NCBI RefSeq assembly: GCF_022230955.1
Contig: NZ_JAKKFI010000045.1
Location: forward strand, 92,918-156,917
Length of the DNA stretch: 64,000 nt
DNA from: Micromonospora cabrerizensis
Lineage (GTDB): Bacteria > Actinomycetota > Actinomycetes > Mycobacteriales > Micromonosporaceae
Reading direction: 5' to 3'
The position numbers and the translations under genes were made by a program. The notes beneath the pieces were generated by a model, which worked only from the letters and a program-made list of their open reading frames with translations, did not search any database and had not been told where the DNA came from. Positions 15,817-24,239 of the stretch are shown in pieces. Every line of letters starts with the position of its first letter. Position 1 is the first letter of the stretch.

Positions 15817-16869
15817 CTAGTTCGCCGGTGGCGTCTGCGGGTTGGCCGCGAGCCACTGCGCCACGCGGTCGTCGCGCAGGGCCGTGAAGAGCGCCGGGGC
15901 CCGGACCTCGTCCAGCCGTACCGCGGACCCGGCGGGGGTCTGCAGGTTGGCGTCACTGAAGGGGACGGTGACGAACTGGACCGTCTCGGGCTTCACCTTG
16001 CGCAGCGCGAGGGTGAGGTCGGCCAGATTGAGGTCGCGGTCGACGATCAGCGACTCCGCTGCCGTGGTGAGCACCCGGTCGAGCCGGGTCGGGCTGGTGA
16101 GCAGACTCGTCGCGGTGACCCGCTCGGCGAGGGCACGCACCACGAGCTGCTGGTCGTGGATGCGCCCGAAGTCACCGCCGGGCACGCCGTGCCGCTGCCG
16201 CATCAGGTCGTCGGCCGCCTTGCCGTCCAGGTCGTGACAGCCGGCGAGCCAGGTGACGCCGGTGTCCGAGGACTTGACGGTGTACGGCAGGCACACGTTG
16301 ATGCCCTCCACCGCGTCGACGAGCTTGCGGACGGCGGCGAAGTTCGCCACCAGCACTCCGTCCAGCGGCAGGCCGGTGAGTCTGGCGACCGTCTCGGCGG
16401 CCAGCGCGGCCCCACCGAACGCGAACGCGGCGTTGATCTTGTTCGGTCCGCCGGACCAGGTCTGCCCCGCGGCGGGCACGTGGACGTAGCTGTCCCGGGG
16501 GATGGAGACGACGGTGGCACCGTCGCGGGCGGCGTTGACGTGCACCAGCATGATGGTGTCCGACCGCTCCCCCGGATAGAGGGCCTGGTCCGGCTCGCCG
16601 TCGCGGGAGTCCGACCCGAGCAGCAGGAGGTTGAGCGGTCCCGACTTCCACCGGCGCTCGTCGCGGGGGCCGGTGCCCTGACCGAGGATGTCCTCGCGCT
16701 GCACCCGGCTCTCGTACCGGTGCTTCAGGCCGAAGCCGACCGTGACGACGCCCCCGCAGAGCACGCCGAACAACGCGATCAGGGCGACCATGGCCTTCTT
16801 CCAGCGCGCCACGGCCCGCCATCGCGACGTCGCGGGCGGGACCGTCCGGCGGGGGTTTCCGGGCACCAT
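15817..16869 (-). CDS. LytR-CpsA-Psr (LCP) family glycopolymer transferase
   Basis: LCP proteins attach undecaprenyl-linked glycans to peptidoglycan (or, in mycobacteria, arabinogalactan) outside the membrane. This 350-residue protein has a short cytoplasmic N-terminus, a membrane helix (MVALIALFGVLCGGVVTVGFGL) and an extracytoplasmic LCP domain with LLLLGSDSRDGE, ERSDTIMLVHVNAARDG, VVSIPRDSYVHVP, NKINAAFAFGG, VNF-type strand, GINVCLP and the Arg-rich RQRHGVPGGDFGRIHDQQ, where family Arg residues bind the lipid pyrophosphate. I chose ATG 16869 (AGAGGTGG 8 bases upstream) rather than an upstream in-frame Met. Located between the two glycan operons, it probably anchors the polymer they make. 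Confidence 0.93.
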   Translation of the reverse strand: MVPGNPRRTVPPATSRWRAVARWKKAMVALIALFGVLCGGVVTVGFGLKHRYESRVQREDILGQGTGPRDERRWKSGPLNLLLLGSDSRDGEPDQALYPGERSDTIMLVHVNAARDGATVVSIPRDSYVHVPAAGQTWSGGPNKINAAFAFGGAALAAETVARLTGLPLDGVLVANFAAVRKLVDAVEGINVCLPYTVKSSDTGVTWLAGCHDLDGKAADDLMRQRHGVPGGDFGRIHDQQLVVRALAERVTATSLLTSPTRLDRVLTTAAESLIVDRDLNLADLTLALRKVKPETVQFVTVPFSDANLQTPAGSAVRLDEVRAPALFTALRDDRVAQWLAANPQTPPAN

Positions 16870-17061
16870 CTTGACCACCTCTGACCAACCTGTCGGGACG
16901 CCTGAACCTGTTGCGGGGCAAGGGAAGTCGGCGTGAGCGGCTGACACCCTTCCACCTAAGGAGTATTTAATCACTCTTTAGGGTTTCCATGCCGCTTTAT
17001 CCTCTTTGCCCGATTCACCCGATGCCATTCTGGCCTCCGGGTTAGCGAGGGGGGTTTGGGC
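16870..17061. promoter_or_regulatory. AT-rich divergent promoter region between LCP gene and exosortase operon
   Basis: This 192-base gap includes an AT-rich core (about 16958-17010), containing AAGGAGTATTTAATCACTC and TTTAGGGTTTCC, unlike surrounding DNA. It must drive both the LCP gene and the 17062 operon. No clear palindromic operator was found. It parallels the AT-rich gaps at 676-805 and 21310-21437. Confidence 0.45.
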
Positions 17062-17211
17062 ATGTACGGAGTACCCACCAAGGGGCCACACATCGGCGGC
17101 GGTCTCGCCGCCACCGGGGTCGCCATTCAGTCGTGGTTGCTGGTCGGCGTCGGGCTGGTCGTGCTGGGCCTGGCGTTGTGGTTCGTCGCGATGTTGGGCC
17201 GCGAGCGATGA
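17062..17211 (+). CDS. Small single-helix membrane peptide preceding exosortase (49 aa)
   Basis: This short ORF is supported by a strong GAGGGGGGT ribosome binding site (17047-17055) and an ATGA overlap with the exosortase start. The 49-residue product has a polar, Gly-rich N-terminus (MYGVPTKGPHIGGG), one hydrophobic helix (about residues 22-44, WLLVGVGLVVLGLALWFVA) and a short basic end (GRER). There is no signal-peptidase site, so it is likely a type I or II membrane peptide. Its place as first gene, translationally coupled to the exosortase, suggests a subunit, chaperone or substrate adaptor. I do not recognise a named family. Confidence 0.7.
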   Translation: MYGVPTKGPHIGGGLAATGVAIQSWLLVGVGLVVLGLALWFVAMLGRER

Positions 17212-17750
17212 CGGCTTCCCCACGGGGGGCGTGGTTGCGCGCCAGTGCGGGGATCCTGTTCGGCATCGCCGTCGCCGCCGCCACCCTGTGGCGGTGGCAC
17301 GACATCGCCAGCGGCGAGGCGTGGCTCAACGCCAGGCTGGTCGACGCGGTCGGGTTGGCCGACGCCAGGTCGATCGGCGCGGCCGTCATCTTCCCGCTGG
17401 ACGAGCGCTGGGTCGGCTTCATGGTCTCCAGCGGCTGCTCGGTCGCCATGTTGCTCATCCCGCCGATCGTGCTGGCCTCGACGCTCGTCGGCTTCCGGCG
17501 CATCTCGGTGTCCCGCGGGCTGAACGCCCTGGCGATGGCCATCGTGCTGCTGGTCACGGTGAACCAGTTCCGGCTCGCCGCGGTGGTGGTCTCGATGCAG
17601 ACCTGGGGCTTCCGGCTCGGCTACGAGCGCAGCCACGTGCTGATCGGCTCGGTGATCACGACCGCTGGCCTGATCGCTGTCGCGATCCTGTTCGTGGTCC
17701 TGGTCAGCCGCACCAAGCGGCTCCGTGGAGGGATCGCCGGTGTCCACTGA
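17208..17750 (+). CDS. Exosortase/archaeosortase-family transpeptidase
   Basis: Exosortases are integral membrane cysteine enzymes that cleave a C-terminal sorting signal from exported proteins and probably attach the protein to a lipid or glycan. This 180-residue protein shows the three invariant positions in family order within hydrophobic segments: Cys77 in SSGCSVAMLL, Arg122 in VNQFRLAAVV and His143 in YERSHVLIGSV. Four to five membrane helices are visible. Actinobacterial members are scarce compared with proteobacterial ones; I recall one called exosortase P, but cannot confirm membership. Neighbours fit: a membrane glycosyltransferase and, 1.5 kb on, a secreted protein ending in a motif/helix/Arg-cluster tail. 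Start ATG at 17208 overlaps the small ORF (ATGA). Confidence 0.8.
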   Translation: MTASPRGAWLRASAGILFGIAVAAATLWRWHDIASGEAWLNARLVDAVGLADARSIGAAVIFPLDERWVGFMVSSGCSVAMLLIPPIVLASTLVGFRRISVSRGLNALAMAIVLLVTVNQFRLAAVVVSMQTWGFRLGYERSHVLIGSVITTAGLIAVAILFVVLVSRTKRLRGGIAGVH

Positions 17751-19272
17751 GACCCAGTCCCTCGCACTGCTCAACACGGCGGCGTTCCTGCTGTGTGTCA
17801 GCTTCTGCGCGTACGTGCTGAGCATCCTGGTGTTCCACCTCAAGAGCCGACGTAGTCGGGGCGGCAGCCCGGACGGCTTCGACTGGCACATCATCGTGCC
17901 GTGCCGCAACGAGGCCTCGGTCGTCGGCGGCACGGTCCGGCGACTGCTCAGCGACTTTCCCCAGGCAACCGTCTGGTGCGTCGACGACGCCTCCGACGAC
18001 GGCACGCTCGCCGAACTGGCCGCCTTCGCCGACCAGCCTCGGGTGCACGTCATCGAGCGTCAGCTGCCGGACGCGCGGCAGGGCAAGGGCGCCGCTCTCA
18101 ACGCCGCCTGGCGCCGCATCGAGCAGTGGTTGCCGGCCAACGCCGACCGCACCCGGGTGATCGTGGGCGTCCTGGACGCGGACAGCCGACTCGACCCGCA
18201 GGGTCCCGTCGCCCTCTCCGGGCGGCAGTACTTCGGCGGGGAGGAGGTCGGCGCCGTGCAGGTGGAGGTGCGGATGCTCCAGTGCGCACCCCGTCGGTAC
18301 GCCCCGACGACCGAGGTCAGCGGCTGGGGACGGCTGCTGATCCGGTTGCAGGACATGGAGTTCCGCGCACCGATCGCCGCCATGCAGTCCCTACGCCGAC
18401 GGACCGGCAGTGTCGCGATGGGCGGCAACGGCCAGTTCACCCGGCTGTCGCTGCTCAACGAGATCGCCGACGAGCACGGCACACCGTGGCACGGGGCCCT
18501 GCTGGAGGACTTCGAGCTGGGCCTGCACATCCTGCTGGCCGGTGGGCGCACCGAGTACTGCTCGGAGAGCTGGGTGGCCCAGGAGGCACTGACCCGGATC
18601 GGGCCGCTGGTGCGGCAACGCACCCGCTGGGCTCAGGGGTCGATGCAGTGCGGCCGCTACCTCGGCAGGGTGCTGCGGTCACCGCGGATCCGCAACTCCG
18701 CGACCCTGGAGATCGCCCACTTCCTGGCCGCACCGTGGACCCAACTGCTCGGTACGCCGGTCTATCTCGCCTGCCTCGTGGTGATGAGCTACTACATCGA
18801 CAACACCACCGGTGGGTTGCAGGGCTGGTGGAGCAGTGGCGGCTGGGGCGTACCCCCGCTGGTGCTCGTCTTCGGTGTCGGGCCGTTCGCCCTGTGGGGC
18901 ATCGTCTACCGCTCCCGGTGTGAGCCGCAGTTGTCGGTGACCAGAGCGTTGCTGCTCGGTGTCTGCCACTGGCTCTACAGCTACGCCCAGTCGTTGGCGG
19001 TCTGGCTGGCCTTCGCCCGCATGGTGACCGCCCGCACCGACTGGCAGAAGACCGCGCGTGCCGCGGATCCGCCCACACCACCGGCCCCGGTCCGGGCCGT
19101 GGGTCGAGTGGCCGTGCCGGCCCAGCCGCGCCGGGTGCAACCGCCGCGCAGATCTGGTCGCGCCGACGGACCCCGCTCGATCAGGCCGCCCCGGCACCTG
19201 ACCCACCTCTCGCACCTCACCACCACCCCCACCACCACAGACCGCCCCACAATCGCCCACGTCAGAAAGTAG
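17740..19272 (+). CDS. Membrane-bound processive-type GT2 glycosyltransferase
   Basis: This 510-residue protein has an N-terminal membrane helix (TAAFLLCVSFCAYVLSILVF), a cytoplasmic GT-A domain and three or four C-terminal helices. The GT motifs are WHIIVPCRNEASVVGGTVR, VWCVDDASDDGT, VGVLDADSRLDP (DxD), ALLEDFELGLHIL (ED) and RQRTRWAQGSMQCGRY, which is the QxxRW motif of polymerising GT2 enzymes such as cellulose or poly-GlcNAc synthase. The C-terminal 75 residues are Pro/Arg/Thr-rich. GTG 17740 is preferred over 17725 because GGAGGGA (17727-17733) sits 6 bases before it. It overlaps the exosortase stop. With UDP-GlcNAc 2-epimerase downstream, an amino-sugar polymer is one possibility; the exosortase could attach proteins to that product. 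Confidence 0.85.
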   Translation: MSTETQSLALLNTAAFLLCVSFCAYVLSILVFHLKSRRSRGGSPDGFDWHIIVPCRNEASVVGGTVRRLLSDFPQATVWCVDDASDDGTLAELAAFADQPRVHVIERQLPDARQGKGAALNAAWRRIEQWLPANADRTRVIVGVLDADSRLDPQGPVALSGRQYFGGEEVGAVQVEVRMLQCAPRRYAPTTEVSGWGRLLIRLQDMEFRAPIAAMQSLRRRTGSVAMGGNGQFTRLSLLNEIADEHGTPWHGALLEDFELGLHILLAGGRTEYCSESWVAQEALTRIGPLVRQRTRWAQGSMQCGRYLGRVLRSPRIRNSATLEIAHFLAAPWTQLLGTPVYLACLVVMSYYIDNTTGGLQGWWSSGGWGVPPLVLVFGVGPFALWGIVYRSRCEPQLSVTRALLLGVCHWLYSYAQSLAVWLAFARMVTARTDWQKTARAADPPTPPAPVRAVGRVAVPAQPRRVQPPRRSGRADGPRSIRPPRHLTHLSHLTTTPTTTDRPTIAHVRK

Positions 19273-19278
19273 ACATCT

Positions 19279-20142
19279 ATGCCACGAGTTAGATCCGGTC
19301 TCGCCCGTACCGCCGCGGTGCTGGCCGGTGGCCTCGCCATGGTCGTCCTGGCGGCCTCTCCGGCCATGGCCGACACCTCCCAGTCCTCAGCCTCCGCACT
19401 ACAGATCAGCCTGCTCGGTGGTGGCCTCGCGAGTTCCGGCACCGCGTCGGCCACGAACGACGGCACCACCGAGTCGATCTCCGGAAACCAGACTCCCCCT
19501 CTGGGCGTGCTCGGCGGGCAGACCGTCATCACCGCCGGGGTGTTGGTCCAGAACGTCCGGGCCTTCAACGACGGCACCTCGGCGGCCTGCGCCGGCGTGC
19601 TCGGCGTCGGCGGCACGGTGACCATCGGTCCCGGCGGGTCGTGCCTCGTCACGCCCGGCGCCGGGGTGTCGCTGGTCCTCGGGACCAGCGGCCTCGCCTC
19701 GATCGCCCTGGTGGCCGACGCCATCACCTCGCAGTGCACGGCCACCAGCAGCCCGTCGGCGACGGGTTCGACGAGCCTGGTGAACGCCCGGATCACGTCG
19801 ACGCTGCTCGGCATCGAGACGACGCTGCTCAGCCTGCCGGTCAACCCGGCGCCCAACACCGGGCTGAACGTCCCGGGGCTGCTCAACCTGACCCTCAACG
19901 CACAGTCCAGCTCGGGTGTCGGTCAGTTGACCGTCACGGCGCTGAACCTGACGGCGCTCGGTGGAGCGCTGGCAGGGGTGACCATCGGCACGTCCAGCTG
20001 CGGTGCCAACGCGATCGCACCCCCCATTCCGGTGATCCCGCTGGCCGGGGCACCGATCGCGCTCGGTATCGGCGCACTCGTGGCCGGCACCACCGGCGGG
20101 TTCTCGCTCTGGCGGCGTCGCCGCGCGGCAGCCAGGAGCTGA
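19279..20142 (+). CDS. Secreted protein with exosortase-type C-terminal sorting tail
   Basis: This 287-residue exported protein has a Sec signal peptide (ARTAAVLAGGLAMVVLAASP, then AMA/DT cleavage site near residue 31). The Ser/Thr/Gly-rich body contains VLGVGGTVTIGPGGSCLVT-like beta strands and four Cys. The C-terminal tail is PIPVIPLAGAPIALGI, a hydrophobic stretch (ALGIGALVAGTTGGFSLW) and the basic cluster RRRRAAARS. Motif, helix and Arg cluster in that order is the architecture of exosortase substrates. I recall an actinobacterial family called choice-of-anchor P, which this may match. It sits directly after the exosortase/glycosyltransferase pair and is the most probable substrate. A weak AGAAAG site precedes ATG 19279. 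Function beyond surface location is unknown. Confidence 0.78.
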   Translation: MPRVRSGLARTAAVLAGGLAMVVLAASPAMADTSQSSASALQISLLGGGLASSGTASATNDGTTESISGNQTPPLGVLGGQTVITAGVLVQNVRAFNDGTSAACAGVLGVGGTVTIGPGGSCLVTPGAGVSLVLGTSGLASIALVADAITSQCTATSSPSATGSTSLVNARITSTLLGIETTLLSLPVNPAPNTGLNVPGLLNLTLNAQSSSGVGQLTVTALNLTALGGALAGVTIGTSSCGANAIAPPIPVIPLAGAPIALGIGALVAGTTGGFSLWRRRRAAARS

Positions 20143-20148
20143 CCCGAC

Positions 20149-21309
20149 ATGTGTGCGAGCAGATCGACATCACGAGAGGTTTTGATCCTGGCCGGCACCA
20201 GGCCGGAAGGGGTCAAGACCGCGCCTCTGATCCGCCGTCTCCTCGATGACCCGAGGTTCACGGTGCGGGTGGCGGACACCGGTCAACAGCCGGGACGCGT
20301 CGCTGAGGCACTCGCCCCGTTCGGCCTCCACCCGGAGGTGAGCCTGCGCCCGCAACGGCACACCGGCTCGCTGGCGGAGTTGGCGGCGGCACTGATCACG
20401 GGGATCGACGATCTGGTCACACACCACCGTCCAGCGGCGGTCGTGGTGCAGGGGGACACCACGACCGCCCTGGCCGGCGGGACGGTCGCGTTCTGGCGGC
20501 GCGTTCCCGTCGTACACCTGGAGGCCGGGCTGCGGACGGGCGACCTGGATCGGCCGTTCCCGGAGGAGGCTAACCGGGCCATGCTCGCGCGCATCGCGGC
20601 GCTGCACCTGGCGCCGACCCCGGCGGCCAGGGCGAACCTCATCGGCGAGGGCATCCCCTCGGACGCGATCGTGGTGACCGGCAACACGGTCGTGGACGCG
20701 CTCCAGGATCTGGTCGAGCGAGGCACGGCCCAACCACCGACCTGGGTCGACCCGGGCCGGAAGCTGGTGGTGGCGACCGTGCACCGCCGGGAGAACTGGG
20801 GTCACGGGGTGGCCGCCACACTGGACGGTCTGAGCCGGTTGGCGCGACGCTGCCCCGAGGTTCAGATCGTGATGGTCGCCCATCCCAACCCGCAGGTCAG
20901 CGCAGCGGTCACCGCGGGGCTGACCGGCATCGCCAATGCCCGAGTCACTCCACCACTGCCCTACCCGCAGATGATCGGGCTGCTGCGGGTGGCCGACCTG
21001 ATCGTCACCGACTCGGGTGGGCTTCAGGAGGAGGCCGCCACCCTGGGGGTCCCGTTACTGGTCACCAGGGACACCACGGAACGGCCGGAGGCCCTGACCG
21101 CGGGCCGCGGCGAGCTCGTCGGCACCGACCCGGAGCGGCTCGTGTCGGCCGGGCTTCGGTACCTCGCCGTCGGGCGCGGCGGCGCGGTCGGCTCGCCGTT
21201 CGGCGACGGGAAGGCCAGCGAACGCTCGGTCGCCGCCATGGCGGGGCTGTTGAGCCTGCCGGTCCCCCGCGTGGCGCAGCGTCGCCGGGTCGTCTCCCCC
21301 GCCGCCTGA
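20149..21309 (+). CDS. wecB: UDP-N-acetylglucosamine 2-epimerase (non-hydrolysing)
   Basis: WecB interconverts UDP-GlcNAc and UDP-ManNAc in the cytoplasm, supplying ManNAc to surface glycans. The 386-residue protein has LILAGTRPEGVKTAPLIRRL, VVVQGDTTTALAGGTVAFW, VHLEAGLRTGDLDRPFPEE with EANRAMLARIAALHLAPT, GNTVVDAL, VATVHRRENWG and the active-site DSGGLQEEAATLGVPLLVTRDTTERPE, given here across its parts. His and Glu/Asp residues of the family are all present. Six bases separate it from the sorted protein, so it is probably co-transcribed. UDP-ManNAc production would fit either glycan made by this locus. Confidence 0.93.
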   Translation: MCASRSTSREVLILAGTRPEGVKTAPLIRRLLDDPRFTVRVADTGQQPGRVAEALAPFGLHPEVSLRPQRHTGSLAELAAALITGIDDLVTHHRPAAVVVQGDTTTALAGGTVAFWRRVPVVHLEAGLRTGDLDRPFPEEANRAMLARIAALHLAPTPAARANLIGEGIPSDAIVVTGNTVVDALQDLVERGTAQPPTWVDPGRKLVVATVHRRENWGHGVAATLDGLSRLARRCPEVQIVMVAHPNPQVSAAVTAGLTGIANARVTPPLPYPQMIGLLRVADLIVTDSGGLQEEAATLGVPLLVTRDTTERPEALTAGRGELVGTDPERLVSAGLRYLAVGRGGAVGSPFGDGKASERSVAAMAGLLSLPVPRVAQRRRVVSPAA

Positions 21310-21437
21310 AGGTTCGAGAATCGGGACAATCACCCATTACGGGGACAAACCTCCTTTACGCACTGATAATTGGCACATCGACCGGCGGCGTTCCGCTCTG
21401 TCGATCCCCACCATTCAGTGATCAGAGGAGTCGTCAG
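21310..21437 (+). promoter_or_regulatory. AT-rich gap before acyltransferase gene
   Basis: The 128-base gap has an AT-rich core (21322-21380) and two copies of GGGACAA (21323 and 21342, 19 bases apart), then AGAGGAG (21424-21430) as the ribosome binding site. A separate promoter for the acyltransferase is likely; no palindromic operator stands out. Confidence 0.4.
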
Positions 21438-22922
21438 GTGCAGGCGTGGTTCAACGGGCAGCGATCCCCGACGCTGGAGGGCCGGTATTCGGCCCAGCAC
21501 AACGCCTTCGGCGTGCTTCGCCTGGCGATGGCGTGCGGCGTGATCGTCGCGCACGCCGGGCCGCTGGGCTTCGGTCAGGCGAACGTCGGAGCGGCGACAT
21601 TCGGCCGGCAGAGTGACCTCGGCACCATGTGCCTGTACGGATTCTTCCTGATCTCCGGATATCTCATCACCGAAAGCGCACTGCGCTCCACGCTGCGCCA
21701 GTACGTCCGCGCCCGGGTGCTGCGCGTCTTTCCGGGACTGTGGGCCTGCCTGCTCGTCACCGCGTTCGTCTTCGCCCCCCTGGCGGCGCTGTACGAGAAC
21801 GGCAACCTCGACGGCTTCTGGGGGCACCCGGAGGGGCCCTTCGACTACGTCCTGACGAACCTCGTCGCCTCGATGGAGCAGTTCCCCATCTCCGGGCTGC
21901 TGGCCGACACCCCGTACGGGCAGATCGTCGGCGGACCCAGCGCGTTCGACGGGTCACTGTGGACCCTGCGGTACGACCTGGCCCTCTACGCCGTCGTCGG
22001 CATCCTCGTGGTGACCTCGGTCCTGCACAAGGCGCCTCGCGCGGTGCTGGTCCTGACCGCCGGCTCGTACGCGCTGATCCTGGCGGACTTCTTCACGGCA
22101 CCGACCTGGAGCTCCCGGCCGCCGCAGCACGGCGCGATCGGACCGTTCCCGCTGATCGGCGCCTTCGCCGCCGACTGGACGTTGATGCTCGGCTTCCTGT
22201 TCCTGCTCGGTGCCGCCGCACGGCTCTACGCGCACCGGATCCCCGTGAACCGGGAGCTGGCCGTACTGGCCTCGGTGGTGCTGGTCGGATCACTGTGGCT
22301 GGGCGGGTTCTTCGCGGTCGGCCTGCCGGCGTTCGCTTACCTCGTGCTGTACGCGGCGGTCGCGCTGCCGAAGCGGCTGTCCACGATCAGCCGCCGGCAC
22401 GACTACACGTACGGCATCTACATCTACGGCTTCCCGGTGCAGCAGCTGGTCGCCCTGTTCGGCGGCGCCCGGTTCGGGATCGTCGTCTACATCGTGCTGA
22501 GCCTGCTCGGCGCCCTGCTCTTCGCCATGCTGTCCTGGCACCTGGTGGAACGCCCGGCCCTCGGCCTCAAGACCGGCAGTGGGCGCGCCCGGCACCGCCA
22601 GACCAGCCGCGCCGCCAGCCCGCCCGCCCTGCCGATCCCCGCACCGGTGACCGCCGCGGCCACCATTCCGCGTCCCGACACGGCCGACACCGGACGGCGC
22701 AGGGCCGGCGCCCGGCACAGCCGGTCGACGAAGATCGAGCAGCCCGCGGTGACCGTGCCGAGTGGTGCGGGTCAAGCCTATGTCGACAGTCTGCCCTTCC
22801 TGGCCCGGCCCGAACGGGTCAGGACGGAAGCCCTGCCGGGCTCGACGAAGAAGCCGACCTCGCACGCGCGATCGGGGCGGGCACGCCACGCGCAGCCAGC
22901 CTCGAAGACACCCTCTCAGTGA
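21438..22922 (+). CDS. Acyltransferase 3 (OafA-like) membrane O-acyltransferase
   Basis: This 494-residue protein adds acyl (often acetyl) groups to surface sugars. The N-terminal signature is YSAQHNAFGVLRLAMACGVIVAHAG, with the catalytic-type His in IVAHAG. FFLISGYLITESALR and VRARVLRVFPGLWACLLVT follow, which are the acyltransferase-3 motifs. About ten membrane helices run to residue 375 (SWHLVERPALGLK), the usual end of the family. The last 120 residues are Ser/Arg/Ala-rich and look disordered, an extension not typical of the family. GTG 21438 has AGAGGAG 7 bases before it. It probably decorates the glycan from the neighbouring operons. Confidence 0.9.
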   Translation: MQAWFNGQRSPTLEGRYSAQHNAFGVLRLAMACGVIVAHAGPLGFGQANVGAATFGRQSDLGTMCLYGFFLISGYLITESALRSTLRQYVRARVLRVFPGLWACLLVTAFVFAPLAALYENGNLDGFWGHPEGPFDYVLTNLVASMEQFPISGLLADTPYGQIVGGPSAFDGSLWTLRYDLALYAVVGILVVTSVLHKAPRAVLVLTAGSYALILADFFTAPTWSSRPPQHGAIGPFPLIGAFAADWTLMLGFLFLLGAAARLYAHRIPVNRELAVLASVVLVGSLWLGGFFAVGLPAFAYLVLYAAVALPKRLSTISRRHDYTYGIYIYGFPVQQLVALFGGARFGIVVYIVLSLLGALLFAMLSWHLVERPALGLKTGSGRARHRQTSRAASPPALPIPAPVTAAATIPRPDTADTGRRRAGARHSRSTKIEQPAVTVPSGAGQAYVDSLPFLARPERVRTEALPGSTKKPTSHARSGRARHAQPASKTPSQ

Positions 22923-22927
22923 GTGCG

Positions 22928-22967
22928 ACCGGCGGGGCCGGAGCCGACCCGGCCCGGCCCCGCCGGT
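22928..22967. terminator. Terminator after acyltransferase gene
   Basis: A 13-bp perfect stem (ACCGGCGGGGCCG, 22928-22940, with 22955-22967) and a 14-base loop lie 5 bases after the acyltransferase stop, and also downstream of the convergent transporter gene at 23010. Confidence 0.85.
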
Positions 22968-23009
22968 GCACCCACGACCGTCCGCAGGCCACGACGGTGA
23001 CGCGTCGAC

Positions 23010-24239
23010 TCAAGCCGAGAAGTTGCGGAACAGCAGCGACGCCAGGCCCAGTGCCAACGCCAGGTTGAAGACGGTGGCACTGGCGAACACCGCCACCGGC
23101 CGCCAACCGGCCTCCCGCAACGACGCGACCCGGACCTCCAGGCCGATGCTGACGAAGGCCAGGATCAGGAACCAGACGCGCAGGTCGTTGACGATGGCGA
23201 TGGTCGCCTTGCCGTCCGCGCCCGCCGCGTCGAGGTACCACGTCGCGATGACCGAGGCGGCGATGAAGCCCAGGACGAACTTGGGAAACCGCGTCCACAG
23301 CTCGCCGAGGCCCGGTCGGGCCGCGCCGGGCCGCCGCTCCACCCGCAGGGTGAAGTACGCGGTGAGGGCGACCGCGACGACACCCATCAACGCGTTCTGG
23401 GTCACCTTGACGATGCTGGCGATCTGGAGCGCCTCCTCGCCGGCGAGCGCCCCCGCGGCAGTGACCGCGGCGGTGGTGTCGATGTTGCCGCCGATCCAGG
23501 CGCCGGCCACCGCGTCGGACAGCCCGAACACGTCGGCGAGCCAGGGCAGGATGAAGATCGACGGCAGCGCGAAGATGATGACCAGGCTCGCCGTGTAGGC
23601 CAACTGCTCCCGGCGCGCACGAACCGCGCCGGCCGCGGCGATAGCCGCGCTGACCCCGCAGATCGACACCGCCGACGCGAGCAACGCGCGCAGCTTGTCG
23701 TCGAGGCCGAATTTGCCGGCCAGCCACCAGGTGAACAGGAAGACCCCGCTGATCAGCAGGATCGCCTGGGCGATGGCCGGCCCGGCCGCGCTGGCGATCA
23801 CGGCCAGGTTGATCGAGGCTCCGAGCAGCACGAGGCCGGTCTTGATGAAGAACTCGGTCCGGAAGGCCGCGGCGATGCGGTCCCGCCATCCGAGCAGCGT
23901 GACGGCGACGTTGCCCAGCAGACCCAGCAGGATGGCGTAGACCGGGTACTCGATCGCCGCGCCGACATCCTCGACCGCGCTGCCCTCGGCCCACCCCGGA
24001 ACGTTCTGCTCCAGGTAGCGGGTGAGCGCGGCGAGGCCCACCACGATCACCAGGCCGAGCAGGGTCCAGGCCCAGAACCCGCCGCCACGCGCCGCGGTGG
24101 TGGTCGGGTCGGCGGGATCGCCGGTGGTCGGCGGCCCACTGCCCGGGACTGGCACGGCGGCGTCGGCGGGTGCCGCGCCGCCCCGGGTGGCGTCGACCGT
24201 CCGGGTCTCGTCACCGGTGCGGGTCGCGTCCGTGGTCAT
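23010..24239 (-). CDS. UPF0324/YeiH-family membrane transporter, putative sulfate/sulfur-compound exporter
   Basis: This 409-residue membrane protein belongs to the UPF0324 (YeiH) family, often annotated as putative sulfate exporters. Its first 50 residues are a Thr/Pro/Ala-rich cytoplasmic extension. About ten to eleven helices follow, with family landmarks EFFIKTGLVLLGASINL, SAVSICGVSAAIAAAGAVRA (the conserved CGVSA loop), AGAWIGGNIDTTAAVTAAGA, VTQNALMGVVAVAL and LAFVSIGLEVRVASLREAGW, a pattern of inverted-repeat transporters. The sulfur link here is strengthened by the leader peptide at 24549-24641 in the same transcript. The start ATG at 24239 overlaps the preceding small ORF stop by one base. 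Confidence 0.85.
   Translation of the reverse strand: MTTDATRTGDETRTVDATRGGAAPADAAVPVPGSGPPTTGDPADPTTTAARGGGFWAWTLLGLVIVVGLAALTRYLEQNVPGWAEGSAVEDVGAAIEYPVYAILLGLLGNVAVTLLGWRDRIAAAFRTEFFIKTGLVLLGASINLAVIASAAGPAIAQAILLISGVFLFTWWLAGKFGLDDKLRALLASAVSICGVSAAIAAAGAVRARREQLAYTASLVIIFALPSIFILPWLADVFGLSDAVAGAWIGGNIDTTAAVTAAGALAGEEALQIASIVKVTQNALMGVVAVALTAYFTLRVERRPGAARPGLGELWTRFPKFVLGFIAASVIATWYLDAAGADGKATIAIVNDLRVWFLILAFVSIGLEVRVASLREAGWRPVAVFASATVFNLALALGLASLLFRNFSA

Noticed and set aside
16870..16974. Longer LCP start at 16974
   Set aside because: The extra 35 residues have no family similarity and ATG 16869 has a proper ribosome site.
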